Shown: in pieces, positions 26,620-35,956 of the stretch | Position numbering within the stretch: position 1 is the first letter of the stretch | Layout of the letters: every line of letters starts with the position of its first letter | DNA from: Leptotrichia sp. oral taxon 221 | GTDB taxonomy: Bacteria; Fusobacteriota; Fusobacteriia; Fusobacteriales; Leptotrichiaceae | Direction of reading: 5' to 3' | Assembly: GCF_018128245.1 (NCBI RefSeq) | Contig: NZ_CP072378.1 | Coordinates: 1,612,001-1,676,000, forward strand | DNA: 64,000 bases | Program-made: the position numbers and the translations under genes | The notes under the pieces: generated by a model | The model's database searches: none | Told to the model about the DNA's origin: nothing | Seen by the model: the letters and a program-made list of their open reading frames with translations, nothing else

Positions 26620-28113
26620 TTATAATTCAATGTCTTCTTTTCTTAATGTTGGGAACAAGATTACGTCTCTGATTGATGCTGAATTAGTTTGTAACATAAC
26701 TAATCTATCAATTCCAATTCCTAATCCTCCTGCAGGTGGCATTCCGTATTCTAAGGCTCTAATGTAATCTAAATCCATTCCTTGTGCTTCATCGTCTCCT
26801 GCTTCTTTCAATTTAACTTGTTCTTCGAATCTTTCTTTTTGATCTCTTGGATCGTTTAATTCTGAATATGCGTTTGCAAATTCTCTTCCTGAAATGAATA
26901 ATTCAAATCTGTCAACCCATTCAGTTTCACCTTTTTGATTTTTTGAAAGTGGAGAAATTTCTTTTGGATATTCTGTTATGAATGTTGGATTAATCAATGT
27001 TTCTTCCACTTTTTCTTCAAAGAATAAATTTAAAATTCCAAATTTTGTATATGTTTTATCTTTTTCTAAAGGAATTCCAAATTCTTTCGCTTTTTCAATA
27101 GCTTCTTCATCACTTGAAATTGAATCAAAATCAAATCCAGTTGCTTCTTTTACAGCTTCTTTCATTGTTACTCTTCTCCAAGGTTTAGCTAAATTAATAG
27201 TTTTATCTTCATATTCAATTTCATATTTTCCATGTAACTCGAAAGTCAAGCTAGAAATTAAGTCTTCTGTCAAGTCCATCATATCATTAAAATCAGCATA
27301 TGCTTGGTACAATTCCATCATTGTAAATTCAGGGTTATGTTTTACAGAAATTCCTTCATTTCTAAAACTTCTATTAATTTCAAATACTTTTTCAAATCCA
27401 CCAACTAATAATCTTTTTAAGTATAATTCAGGTGCGATTCTTAAGAATAATTCCATATCTAATGCATTGTGGTGCGTAACAAATGGTCTTGCAGTTGCTC
27501 CACCTGCGATTGGGTGCATCATTGGAGTTTCAACTTCCGTAAATCCTTTTTTTTCTAAATAGCTTCTAAAAAATCTAATAACTTGGAATCTTTTTTTCAT
27601 AGTTTCCATAACTTCTCTATTCATTACCAAGTCAACGTATCTTTGTCTGTATCTAGTTTCAATATTTGTTAATCCATGGAATTTTTCTGGTAGTGGTCTT
27701 ACATTTTTTGATAAAACTTCAAAAGATTTTGCTCTTAAAGTTAATTCTCCAGTTTTTGTTCTAAATAATGTTCCTTCAATACCAATGAAATCTCCCATTC
27801 CTAATTTTTTATAAATTTCATATTCGTCTTCTCCAACTTCATCTTTTTTTACATAATATTGAATTTGTCCAGTTGGATCTTGAATTTTCCCAAATCCATT
27901 TTTACCCATTCTTCTAAATGCAACAATTCTTCCTGCTGTTTTGAATACTTTTTCGCAAGTTTCGTCATACTTATTAATTTCTGAAATATCGTCTACCTTA
28001 TCATAATGTCTTCCATAAGGCTCGATTCCCATTTCTTTCAATTCTTCTACTTTTTTCAATTTTTCTTTTATTATACCATTATCATTTGGCGTTTGATTAT
28101 TTTGATTACTCAT
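26620..28113 (-). CDS. lysS: Lysyl-tRNA synthetase, class II
   Basis: 497 residues from the ATG at 28113, six bases after GAAAGGAA; a GTG three bases earlier is the alternative. It charges tRNA-Lys. The N-terminal OB-fold anticodon-binding domain occupies about 50-150 ([20 protein letters not shown]). The class II core has motif 1 ([21 protein letters not shown]), motif 2 ([20 protein letters not shown]) and motif 3 ([13 protein letters not shown]). It is the last gene of the mutL-rlmH-DUF1292-DUF1934-lysS operon, 28 bp after the gene before it. Confidence 0.97.
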   Translation of the reverse strand: MSNQNNQTPNDNGIIKEKLKKVEELKEMGIEPYGRHYDKVDDISEINKYDETCEKVFKTAGRIVAFRRMGKNGFGKIQDPTGQIQYYVKKDEVGEDEYEIYKKLGMGDFIGIEGTLFRTKTGELTLRAKSFEVLSKNVRPLPEKFHGLTNIETRYRQRYVDLVMNREVMETMKKRFQVIRFFRSYLEKKGFTEVETPMMHPIAGGATARPFVTHHNALDMELFLRIAPELYLKRLLVGGFEKVFEINRSFRNEGISVKHNPEFTMMELYQAYADFNDMMDLTEDLISSLTFELHGKYEIEYEDKTINLAKPWRRVTMKEAVKEATGFDFDSISSDEEAIEKAKEFGIPLEKDKTYTKFGILNLFFEEKVEETLINPTFITEYPKEISPLSKNQKGETEWVDRFELFISGREFANAYSELNDPRDQKERFEEQVKLKEAGDDEAQGMDLDYIRALEYGMPPAGGLGIGIDRLVMLQTNSASIRDVILFPTLRKEDIEL

Positions 28114-28141
28114 CACTTTTCCTTTCTTATAATTATTTCAT

Positions 28142-28510
28142 TTAAACAAACAAATTTATTTCCAATTTTATTGTATTAATTAATTCATTTCTATCCATTA
28201 TATCATATTCTAACATAATTTTTCCATTTTCTTTAAATATTTTTTTTGTTATTATCTCATATTTCCCTTTAAATTCTTTTGTTATATATGAAAATGACGT
28301 TTTTTTATCCAATTTAAAAACTTGTTTTGAGTTTATTTTTCCAACTCGATAAATCTCTAGAAAATCAGAATGTTCTATAATTCTACATTTTCCAAATTCA
28401 TCGTTGTAATGATACTCATTTTTTCCGTCTAAATGATTTGTTTGTGCTATGTCAAATATTTTATCATATTTTTGCTCAAATTTATCAATACTTGATATTT
28501 TTATTTTCAT
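28142..28510 (-). CDS. DUF1934 (YwiB-like) protein
   Basis: 122 residues. The length and the beta-strand pattern (RIIEHSDFLEIYRVGKINSKQVF...SYITKEFKGKYEIITKKI) fit the small calycin-like DUF1934 family of cytoplasmic proteins with no known function. The match is by pattern, so moderately sure. AAAGGAG site; 18 bp after the DUF1292-like gene. Confidence 0.68.
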   Translation of the reverse strand: MKIKISSIDKFEQKYDKIFDIAQTNHLDGKNEYHYNDEFGKCRIIEHSDFLEIYRVGKINSKQVFKLDKKTSFSYITKEFKGKYEIITKKIFKENGKIMLEYDIMDRNELINTIKLEINLFV

Positions 28511-28528
28511 TAAAAATTTTTCTCCTTT

Positions 28529-28939
28529 TTACTCTAAAAACTCATTCAAAAAGTCATCCAAATCTTCTTCATCTTTGTCACTAGAAAAATCAGCAATATC
28601 ATCATCATCTAAGTCATTAAATGGTTCTACACCTAAGTCTTCAAGATTTGTTTCATCTTTTACCTTATCATATTCTCCGAAATCCTCGTTCCAGTACATA
28701 TAATCCTTATCAGTACCATAATAATCTTCGTCCCATATTTCTAATATGTGATCTTCTTCATCTTCATCCAATGTTACTAATTCTTCTTCACTCACATCAT
28801 AATAAAAAACTCTTTTTACTCCTGATTCATTTTCGCAAATCAAATACTCCTTATCCCCAACTGTAATATTTGCTAAACATGTAAAATATTCCATTTCATC
28901 ATCAATTACTTTTTCAAATTCTTCGCCTACTGAATACAT
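28529..28939 (-). CDS. DUF1292-like acidic protein
   Basis: 136 residues, extremely acidic. The N-terminal half (YLICENESGVKRVFYYDV then EEELVTLDEDEEDHILEIW) resembles the DUF1292/YrzB family. The C-terminal half is an Asp/Glu-rich tail (NDLDDDDIADFSSDKDEEDL) that is probably unstructured. The RBS is GGAGGG. It sits 13 bp after rlmH in a translation/repair operon. Function unknown. Confidence 0.7.
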   Translation of the reverse strand: MYSVGEEFEKVIDDEMEYFTCLANITVGDKEYLICENESGVKRVFYYDVSEEELVTLDEDEEDHILEIWDEDYYGTDKDYMYWNEDFGEYDKVKDETNLEDLGVEPFNDLDDDDIADFSSDKDEEDLDDFLNEFLE

Positions 28940-28952
28940 GCTTCTCCCTCCA

Positions 28953-29423
28953 TTATTTATGATATTTTATATTATTATTAATCGAAATCCATCTATAAAT
29001 TTGTTCTGCTAAAATTAATCTCATTAACTGATGTGGAAATGTAAATAATGAAAAATTTAATCTAAAATCAACTATTCTTCGCAATTCATCTCCGACTCCG
29101 TTAGAACCACCTATTATAAAATTAATTTCACTTTTTTGAATTGTTATTTTTTCTAATAATTCTGCCATTTCTTCAGAACTTTTTTGTTTTCCCTTTAAGT
29201 CCAACAAAATATTATATGATTGACTTTTTTTATTAATGACATTTATTATTCTTTCTGTCTCTTTTGAGATTGCACTCTCAATCCCTTTATTATCGTCTTC
29301 TTCGCTTAATTCAACGATACTAAAATTTGCATAACGTGAAAGTCTTTTTGAAAATTCTTCAATTCCATCTCGTATGTATTTATCTTTCACTTTTCCAATA
29401 CATACTATATTAATCTTTACCAT
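28953..29423 (-). CDS. rlmH: 23S rRNA (pseudouridine1915-N3)-methyltransferase RlmH
   Basis: 156 residues, a SPOUT-class methyltransferase acting on helix 69 of 23S rRNA in assembled ribosomes. The knot region FIIGGSNGVGDELR binds AdoMet, FTFPHQLMRLILAEQIYRW follows, and the chain ends in the typical YHK. It is 70 bp downstream of mutL and 13 bp upstream of the DUF1292-like gene. Confidence 0.96.
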   Translation of the reverse strand: MVKINIVCIGKVKDKYIRDGIEEFSKRLSRYANFSIVELSEEDDNKGIESAISKETERIINVINKKSQSYNILLDLKGKQKSSEEMAELLEKITIQKSEINFIIGGSNGVGDELRRIVDFRLNFSLFTFPHQLMRLILAEQIYRWISINNNIKYHK

Positions 29424-29493
29424 ATTTTTCCCTTATTGTCAATTATTTTCTTGAGAGTTTTTTAACCGCTCCCAAATTCGGCTTTTATCCTTT

Positions 29494-31587
29494 TTATTTT
29501 TTTCGTCCAAACATTTTATCTAAATCATTTCTCGTTAGTTTTACAATAATTGGTCGACCGTGCGGACAAGTGTATTTTCCAACTTCATGAAGTCTTCTGA
29601 CCATATTTTGCATTTCGTATAAATCTAATTTTTGTCCTGCTTTTACCGCTCCTTTGCATGACATTGAAATAATTATATTTTCACGCAAATCCTTTATTTC
29701 CGCCTCATTTTTTATATCTTCTAAAAGTTTTAAAAATACATTTTGAATTGAATCTCTAAAATCAAAAGCTGGAATAGCTCGAAAAATAATCTCTTGATCT
29801 GAAAATTCATCGATTTCAAATCCAAAATCATTAAAAATTTCAATATTTTCAAAAATTATTTCTTTTTCACTTTCAGTAACTTCCATTTTTTGTGGCAATA
29901 AAAGCCGTTGTGATTCAATCTTTTTGTTATAAAATTTATCTTTTAATTCTTCATAAAGTATTCGTTCATGAATAATGTGTTGATCATAAATTTCAAGTTC
30001 GTTGTCCCTCTTTACCAAAATATATGTATCAAAAATCTGTCCTAGCACATCATATTCTATCTGCTCTCCTACATGCTTTTCAAATGTTCCAATTTTATAC
30101 CCTGTTTTATCAGAAACACTTTTTTTATCTTCATTAAACAATACAATATCTGTTTTTTTCTCAATATTTCTATTATCCAAATTTTCAAAAATTTTATTTT
30201 CTGAATCATTTTCAATAACTGATTTTTTTGCGAAATTTCTATTATTCTCAGAATTTTCCACTTTATTTTTTTTGTTATTCAATTGATTCATAATGTTTTC
30301 AAGAATATCGCTATTGTTAGCATTTTCAGTTACTTTACGATTTCCTTCTTCTTCATTTTTTATCGAATTTTCTGAATTGCTTGTAGAAAAATTACTCTGA
30401 TCTATTCTCTGAGAGTTATTTTCATTTCTATTTTCATTATACGATTTTTTTTCTTCTCTAGAATTTTCCTCTACCAAATTCTCATTATTATCAACTTTAC
30501 CATCGTATGTCTCAAAACTAATAAATTTTTTACCCATCTTATCATCAAATAAATCATCCGTTACCACATTTTCCGTATTTTTATTAGATTTCTCCGATAA
30601 ATCAATATTCGGCTGCCAATTTTCCCTGTCATTATAATAAAAAAATTCATCAATTTCATCTTTTATTTGCCGATAAACAATTTTATCATTAGAAAATTTC
30701 ACAATTTTTTTTGATGGATGCACGTTAACATCGATTTCATTTGGATTTATATCAAAAAATATTATTGCAAAAGGATATTTTCCCTTCATTAATTTTGTAT
30801 AATAACCATCTAAAATTGCTCTTTCAATAGTTGCAGATTTCACATATCTTTTATTCACATAAGTAAAAATATAGTCTTTACTACTTCGCAAAATTTCCAC
30901 ATTTCCCAAATATCCGTACTTAAATTTTGTTAAATTTCGTAAAACTGATTTTCCAAATAATTCAAGAATTGCATTTTCTATTCCTTTTCCACTTGTTTTT
31001 ATGCTTGGCTTTCCGTCTAATTCAAGTGAAATAGCAACATCACTATTCACAAGCGCTTCCCTTAAAACAATATCTCGAATTTTAGCATACTCTGTCGACT
31101 GTTTTCTCAAAAATTTTTTTCGAGCTGGTGTATTATAAAACAAATCTCTTATTTCAATTTCTGTCCCAACATTTTTTGAAATCTCTTCAAATCCTCTAAC
31201 TACGCCACCATAACTACGAATTTTGTACCCAATTGGACTACTTGCTGTTTTCGTTGTTATTGTTAATTTTGAAACTGCTGCTATTGAGGCAAGTGCTTCT
31301 CCTCTAAATCCGTATGTTTTCAAGTTAAAAACATCGTCTTTTGTTACGATTTTTGAAGTTGCATGTCTTTCTATCGAAAGCAATGTGTCGTCTTTATCCA
31401 TTCCAACGCCATTATCACTCACTTTTACATCAAGTCCACCCTTAAAAACTTCTATTTTTATCATAGTTGCATTCGCATCCAACGAATTTTCAATCATTTC
31501 TTTTATCATAGAAGCTGGATTTTCAACAACTTCCCCTGCTGCAATTATATTTGAAACACTCTCATCTAAAATTTTTATTTTTCCCAT
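29494..31587 (-). CDS. mutL: DNA mismatch repair protein MutL
   Basis: 697 residues. The GHKL ATPase domain (1 to about 335) shows EMIENSLDAN, DNGVGMD and GFRGEALASI. Residues about 335-490 form an Asn/Glu/Lys-rich linker. The C-terminal dimerisation domain contains the endonuclease motif DQHIIHERILYEE with CPHGRPI and SCKGAVKAGQK, so this MutL probably nicks DNA, as expected for organisms without MutH. First gene of a five-gene operon and divergent from cca. Confidence 0.96.
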   Translation of the reverse strand: MGKIKILDESVSNIIAAGEVVENPASMIKEMIENSLDANATMIKIEVFKGGLDVKVSDNGVGMDKDDTLLSIERHATSKIVTKDDVFNLKTYGFRGEALASIAAVSKLTITTKTASSPIGYKIRSYGGVVRGFEEISKNVGTEIEIRDLFYNTPARKKFLRKQSTEYAKIRDIVLREALVNSDVAISLELDGKPSIKTSGKGIENAILELFGKSVLRNLTKFKYGYLGNVEILRSSKDYIFTYVNKRYVKSATIERAILDGYYTKLMKGKYPFAIIFFDINPNEIDVNVHPSKKIVKFSNDKIVYRQIKDEIDEFFYYNDRENWQPNIDLSEKSNKNTENVVTDDLFDDKMGKKFISFETYDGKVDNNENLVEENSREEKKSYNENRNENNSQRIDQSNFSTSNSENSIKNEEEGNRKVTENANNSDILENIMNQLNNKKNKVENSENNRNFAKKSVIENDSENKIFENLDNRNIEKKTDIVLFNEDKKSVSDKTGYKIGTFEKHVGEQIEYDVLGQIFDTYILVKRDNELEIYDQHIIHERILYEELKDKFYNKKIESQRLLLPQKMEVTESEKEIIFENIEIFNDFGFEIDEFSDQEIIFRAIPAFDFRDSIQNVFLKLLEDIKNEAEIKDLRENIIISMSCKGAVKAGQKLDLYEMQNMVRRLHEVGKYTCPHGRPIIVKLTRNDLDKMFGRKK

Positions 31588-31736
31588 TTCGTCTCTCTCT
31601 GATTTCCCTTTTCATTTTTTTCTTAATATCATTTTACATTATTCTAGTGCGTATTTCAATAGCTAGAAAAAATTCTATGATTTTTTTCACAAAAAATAGT
31701 ATAATATAAAAAAGTTTTTAAAAATTGAGGTGAAAA

Positions 31737-33077
31737 ATGAAATTAGAAAATTATACTTTTGATGAGAAAGCAACAAAAATTTTAGAAAAATTAAATTCGA
31801 ATGGGAATAAAGGGTATTTTGTTGGAGGCTGTTTACGAGATGTTCTTTTAGGTAAAACTCCAAAAGATATCGACATTGCAACAAATATGGAATATAATGA
31901 TATAAAAAAAATATTTTCTGATTATCCGACAAAGGAAGTTGGAAAAGCTTTTGGAATTTTGATAATTCATTATGAAGATGAAAATTTTGAGATTGCAAAA
32001 TTTAGAACAGATATTGGGAGTGATGGGAGAAGACCAGATTCTGTTGAGTTTGTGAACGATATTGAAGATGATTTATTGCGAAGGGATTTTACATTTAATG
32101 CGATGGCATTTAATGAAAAGGATGGACTTATTGATATTTTTAACGGACAAGAAGATATTAAAAATAAGATTATTCGATTTGTTGGGAAACCGAAAAAACG
32201 GTTGCAAGAAGATGGACTTCGACTGATGAGAGCTTTTAGATTTATGAGTCAGTTGGGATTTGATTTTGAGAAAAATACAGAAATTGCAATAAAAGAAAAT
32301 ATTCATGTGTTAGAAAAAATTTCTCAAGAACGAATTACAAATGAATTAAATAAATTAATTGTTGGAAAATATGCTGTTAAAAGTTTTGAAAAAATGAAAG
32401 AATTAAAGGTTCTCGATTATGTTTTACCTGAGTTAAAAGTGATTTATGATTTTGATCAGAATAATCCGTATCACAAATTTACACTTTGGGAACATAGCAT
32501 GAATGTACTTGATGGTGTGAGTCCTGAATTAACAACACGTTGGAGTGCACTTCTTCACGACATTGGAAAACCTGAAGCAAAAACTGTTGATGAAAAAACT
32601 GGATATTTTCATTTTTACAAGCATGAAATTATTGGAGCTTCCATTGCAAAACGAATTATGTCTAGACTTGGTCAATCAAACAACATAAGAGATGATGTCT
32701 ACACAATTGTAAAAAATCATATGAAATTACATAATAGCCAAAGTGAAAAAACAATAAAAATATTGATTAGCAACTACGGTGAATTAAATACTAAAAGATT
32801 AATTGATTTAGCAATTTCTGATGATGGTGGAAAAGGTCACGAAAATGACAGAAATAATAATTTGTGGAAAACTTTTTATCATATTGTGGAAAACATGAAA
32901 GTTCCTACGATAAATTCTTTAAATATCAACGGTTACGACTTAATGGAACTTGGAATTTATAATAAAGAAATTCAGAAAGTGAAAAAATATTTATTAAATG
33001 AACTTTTAGAAGGGAATATTGAAAATTCTAAAGAAGAATTGATTGAAAAAGTTAAGGAATATATTCTTAAAAATTAG
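31737..33077 (+). CDS. cca: CCA-adding tRNA nucleotidyltransferase
   Basis: 446 residues. The nucleotidyltransferase head has GGCLRDVLLGKTPKDIDIAT with metal-binding Asp44 and Asp46, and the tRNA-binding DGLRLMRAFRF follows. A C-terminal HD phosphohydrolase-type domain shows LLHDIGKP. Because every tRNA gene in this window already encodes CCA, the enzyme would mainly repair 3' ends. GAGGTG precedes the ATG. A consensus TATAAT is at 31700-31705. Confidence 0.94.
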   Translation: MKLENYTFDEKATKILEKLNSNGNKGYFVGGCLRDVLLGKTPKDIDIATNMEYNDIKKIFSDYPTKEVGKAFGILIIHYEDENFEIAKFRTDIGSDGRRPDSVEFVNDIEDDLLRRDFTFNAMAFNEKDGLIDIFNGQEDIKNKIIRFVGKPKKRLQEDGLRLMRAFRFMSQLGFDFEKNTEIAIKENIHVLEKISQERITNELNKLIVGKYAVKSFEKMKELKVLDYVLPELKVIYDFDQNNPYHKFTLWEHSMNVLDGVSPELTTRWSALLHDIGKPEAKTVDEKTGYFHFYKHEIIGASIAKRIMSRLGQSNNIRDDVYTIVKNHMKLHNSQSEKTIKILISNYGELNTKRLIDLAISDDGGKGHENDRNNNLWKTFYHIVENMKVPTINSLNINGYDLMELGIYNKEIQKVKKYLLNELLEGNIENSKEELIEKVKEYILKN

Positions 33078-33080
33078 TTT

Positions 33081-33236
33081 TTTAGAGAGTGTCCAAAATT
33101 TTATGTGAACCCAAAATATAATATACGTTGCAAGATGATATGAGAGTGTAAATTTTTTGTGTAAATAAACTAGAAAATCCTTATATTACTAGTTTAGTAT
33201 ATCATAAATTTACACAAATTCAGAACACTCTCTAAA
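33081..33236. repeat. 156-bp inverted-repeat element (IS remnant or MITE-like)
   Basis: The ends TTTAGAGAGTGT (33081-33092) and ACACTCTCTAAA (33225-33236) are exact inverted repeats. A second pair inside, TGTGTAAAT / ATTTACACA, continues the palindrome. There is no ORF. Both ends resemble the terminal repeats of IS256-type elements (an AGAGTGTYC start followed by TGTGTAAA). It lies just after cca and could also act as its terminator. Confidence 0.6.
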
Positions 33237-33276
33237 TCTTTATTATCTATACATCTTATACAAATTATACAAAATT

Positions 33277-33307
33277 TAAAAAAAGCAGGAGTACAAAACC
33301 CCTACTT
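33277..33307 (-). terminator. Terminator of the PTS gene
   Basis: Minus-strand stem AGTAGGGG / CTCCTGCT followed by seven T. Confidence 0.8.
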
Positions 33308-33323
33308 AAATTTATTATTTCTA

Positions 33324-34718
33324 TTATTTTTCTAATTTTACAAATGTATATGTTAACGCAAAACTTACTCCAGCACCTACGATTATAGAAACTAAGTACA
33401 ATGGTAATTGAGCGTTTAAGAATAATAAGATTCCAGGTATTACTGTTACTGCCATTCCTGATGCTTTCAATCCAAAAACTGATGCCAAGAATCCTCCTGC
33501 AGCTCCCCCTGCTAATCCCATTAAGAACGGTTTACCTTTACCTTTGATCAAGTTTACCCCATAAATTGCTGGTTCTGTAATTCCTAATGCTGCTGACAAT
33601 GCTGATGGTAATGCCAATGCTTTTAATTTTTTATCTTTTGTTTTAACTCCAACTGCTAAAACTGCTCCAAATTGCCCTGCAACAGCTGCTGATAACAATG
33701 GATTAAATTGGTTGAATCCATCTTTTGCAAGTAATTGGATTTCCAAGAAGTTAAATATATGGTGAACTCCTGTAACTACGATTAATTGTTGTAATCCTCC
33801 AATTATAATTCCTGCTATTCCAAAAGGTAATTTTAAAATCCATTCTGTTCCAATCAAAATATAATTTTCTAATGAATGGAAAATTGGTCCTATTACAAAT
33901 AATCCCAATGTACTCATGATTAAGAATACTAAAAATGGTGTTAATAATAAATCTAACGCATCTGGTATAACTTTTCTCAATCTTTGTTCTAATTTTGCTC
34001 CAATCATTCCCACAAATAACGCTGGTAAAACTGTTCCTTGATATCCAACTACTGGAATGAAATTGAAGAACATTATTGGATGTGCATCTCCTGATGCCAC
34101 TTGATAAGCATTTGGCAATGAACTACTGATTAACATTGAACCTAACACGATCCCCAATACAGGTGATCCACCAAACACTTTAAATGCTGACCAAGCAACT
34201 AATGCTGGCAAAATAATAAATGCAGTATCTGTTAATACTTGTGTATACATTAAGAAGTTAGGATTTATGCTCTTTGGCGTTGTCCCTAATAATTTCAATA
34301 AATTTTCATTTGTTAATAATCCACGAAGTCCCATAAATAGACCTGTCGCAACCAACACTGGTATAATTGGCACAAAGATATCTCCAAATGTTCTCGAAAT
34401 TCTTTGAATAATATTTCCTTGTTTTGCAGCCTCTTTTTTCATATCAGATACTGAAGACTCACTAACTCCTCCAAGTCCTTGAACTGCCTCATAAACTTTA
34501 TTTACAGTTCCTGTTCCAAAGATAATTTGATATTGACCTGAATTAAACATAGTCCCTTTTACTTTTTCAATTTCATCAACTCTCTCTTTGTCAATTTTAC
34601 TCTCATCATTTACCATTATTCTAAGTCTTGTTGCACAATGTGCAAATGATGCAATATTTTCTTTTCCACCGACAGCTTCTACTACTTCTTTAGCTATCTC
34701 TTCGTAACTTTTCGCCAC
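33324..34718 (-). CDS. PTS IIBC permease, sucrose/trehalose/glucose superfamily
   Basis: 464 residues from a GTG seven bases after AGGAAG; an upstream TTG would swallow that site. The EIIB domain carries the phospho-cysteine Cys28 in FAHCATRLRI. The EIIC domain (about 100-464) has multiple helices with the VVTGVHHIFNFLE and GITEPAIYGVNL segments typical of sucrose/trehalose-type permeases. It imports and phosphorylates a sugar, with a IIA supplied elsewhere. No hydrolase or regulator flanks it, so the sugar is undecided. Confidence 0.88.
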   Translation of the reverse strand: MAKSYEEIAKEVVEAVGGKENIASFAHCATRLRIMVNDESKIDKERVDEIEKVKGTMFNSGQYQIIFGTGTVNKVYEAVQGLGGVSESSVSDMKKEAAKQGNIIQRISRTFGDIFVPIIPVLVATGLFMGLRGLLTNENLLKLLGTTPKSINPNFLMYTQVLTDTAFIILPALVAWSAFKVFGGSPVLGIVLGSMLISSSLPNAYQVASGDAHPIMFFNFIPVVGYQGTVLPALFVGMIGAKLEQRLRKVIPDALDLLLTPFLVFLIMSTLGLFVIGPIFHSLENYILIGTEWILKLPFGIAGIIIGGLQQLIVVTGVHHIFNFLEIQLLAKDGFNQFNPLLSAAVAGQFGAVLAVGVKTKDKKLKALALPSALSAALGITEPAIYGVNLIKGKGKPFLMGLAGGAAGGFLASVFGLKASGMAVTVIPGILLFLNAQLPLYLVSIIVGAGVSFALTYTFVKLEK

Positions 34719-34824
34719 TTTTCCACTTCCTTTCAAAATTATTAATAAAAAAAATCATTTATCTATAAATATACATTATATTTTCCTTTTAGTCAATATT
34801 TTTTCAAAAATTTTATCAAAAATT

Positions 34825-35922
34825 TTACAATCTATATTTCTTAGCTTCCAAAAGTCTATCCAAAATCACAATAGCAGTCGCACATTCCAATACAACAATC
34901 GCTCTTGGTACAATCACTGGATCATGTCGACCTTTCACTTCCAAAATATCTGATTTTTTTGTTTCTAAATTCACTGTTTTTTGTTCCTTTGAAATCGAAG
35001 GCGTTGGTTTTATCGCAACTTTAAAGCTAATCGGCATCCCAGTCGAAATTCCTCCAACAATTCCTCCATTATTATTCGTATACGATTTTATATTCCCATT
35101 TTCATCAAAATACATCTCGTCATTCGCTTCATATCCAGTCATTTTAGCAATTCCAAATCCTGCTCCAAATTCAATACCTTTCGTAGCTGGAACAGAAAAA
35201 ATCATTCTTGAAATTTCACTCTCAATCGATTCAAAAAACGGATCTCCAATCCCAGGTTTCAACCCTGTAATCATCACTTCCACAATTCCACCCAAAGAAT
35301 TTTCTTCTTCTCTAGCTTTCATTATCGCATTTTCCATCTTTTGAGCTATTCCATCTTCCAAAGTCGGCAAAATCATTCCACGTAATTTATCAATATTCTC
35401 TTGAGTAATATCACTTTCCACAAAATCTCTTTCTTCAATATCATAAAGTGATTTTATATGAGCTCCAATCAAAATTCCTTGACTTTTCAAAATCTGTTTC
35501 GCAATCGCACCAGCAAATACAATCGAAGTCGTTATTCTCCCTGAAAAATGCCCACTTCCACGAATATCATTAAACCCATCATATCGATTAAATCCACTCC
35601 AATCAGCATGTCCTGGTCTTGGTTTTCTTCTAAGTTCACTATAATCCTTTGATCTCTGATCCCTATTTCTAACAATCATCGCAAGTGGCGTTCCAGTCGT
35701 TCTTCCATCAAAAAATCCACTCAAAATCTCAAATTCATCTTTTTCCACTCTAGGCGTTGTCAATTTTGATCTTCCAGGTGCTCTTCTTTTCATTTCCTGC
35801 GAGATAAATTCTAAATCTAGTTCAGTTCCCGCTGGAATTCCGTCAATATTCACTCCCAATGCCGTTCCATGCGATTCTCCAAACAATGAAATTCTATAAT
35901 TTTTTCCAAAATTTGCTCCCAT
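34825..35922 (-). CDS. aroC: Chorismate synthase
   Basis: 365 residues. It converts 5-enolpyruvylshikimate-3-phosphate to chorismate with reduced FMN. Family segments seen are GESHGTALGVNIDGIPAG near the start, RRAPGRSKLTTPR, GSGHFSGRIT, GGIVGGISTGMPI and the C-terminal GRHDPVIVPRA. It starts 34 bp after the secreted-esterase gene on the same strand and is the final step of the shikimate genes in this region. Confidence 0.97.
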   Translation of the reverse strand: MGANFGKNYRISLFGESHGTALGVNIDGIPAGTELDLEFISQEMKRRAPGRSKLTTPRVEKDEFEILSGFFDGRTTGTPLAMIVRNRDQRSKDYSELRRKPRPGHADWSGFNRYDGFNDIRGSGHFSGRITTSIVFAGAIAKQILKSQGILIGAHIKSLYDIEERDFVESDITQENIDKLRGMILPTLEDGIAQKMENAIMKAREEENSLGGIVEVMITGLKPGIGDPFFESIESEISRMIFSVPATKGIEFGAGFGIAKMTGYEANDEMYFDENGNIKSYTNNNGGIVGGISTGMPISFKVAIKPTPSISKEQKTVNLETKKSDILEVKGRHDPVIVPRAIVVLECATAIVILDRLLEAKKYRL

Positions 35923-35956
35923 TTTCTAGCTCCTTCTCTTTTTTAAATTTAAAATT

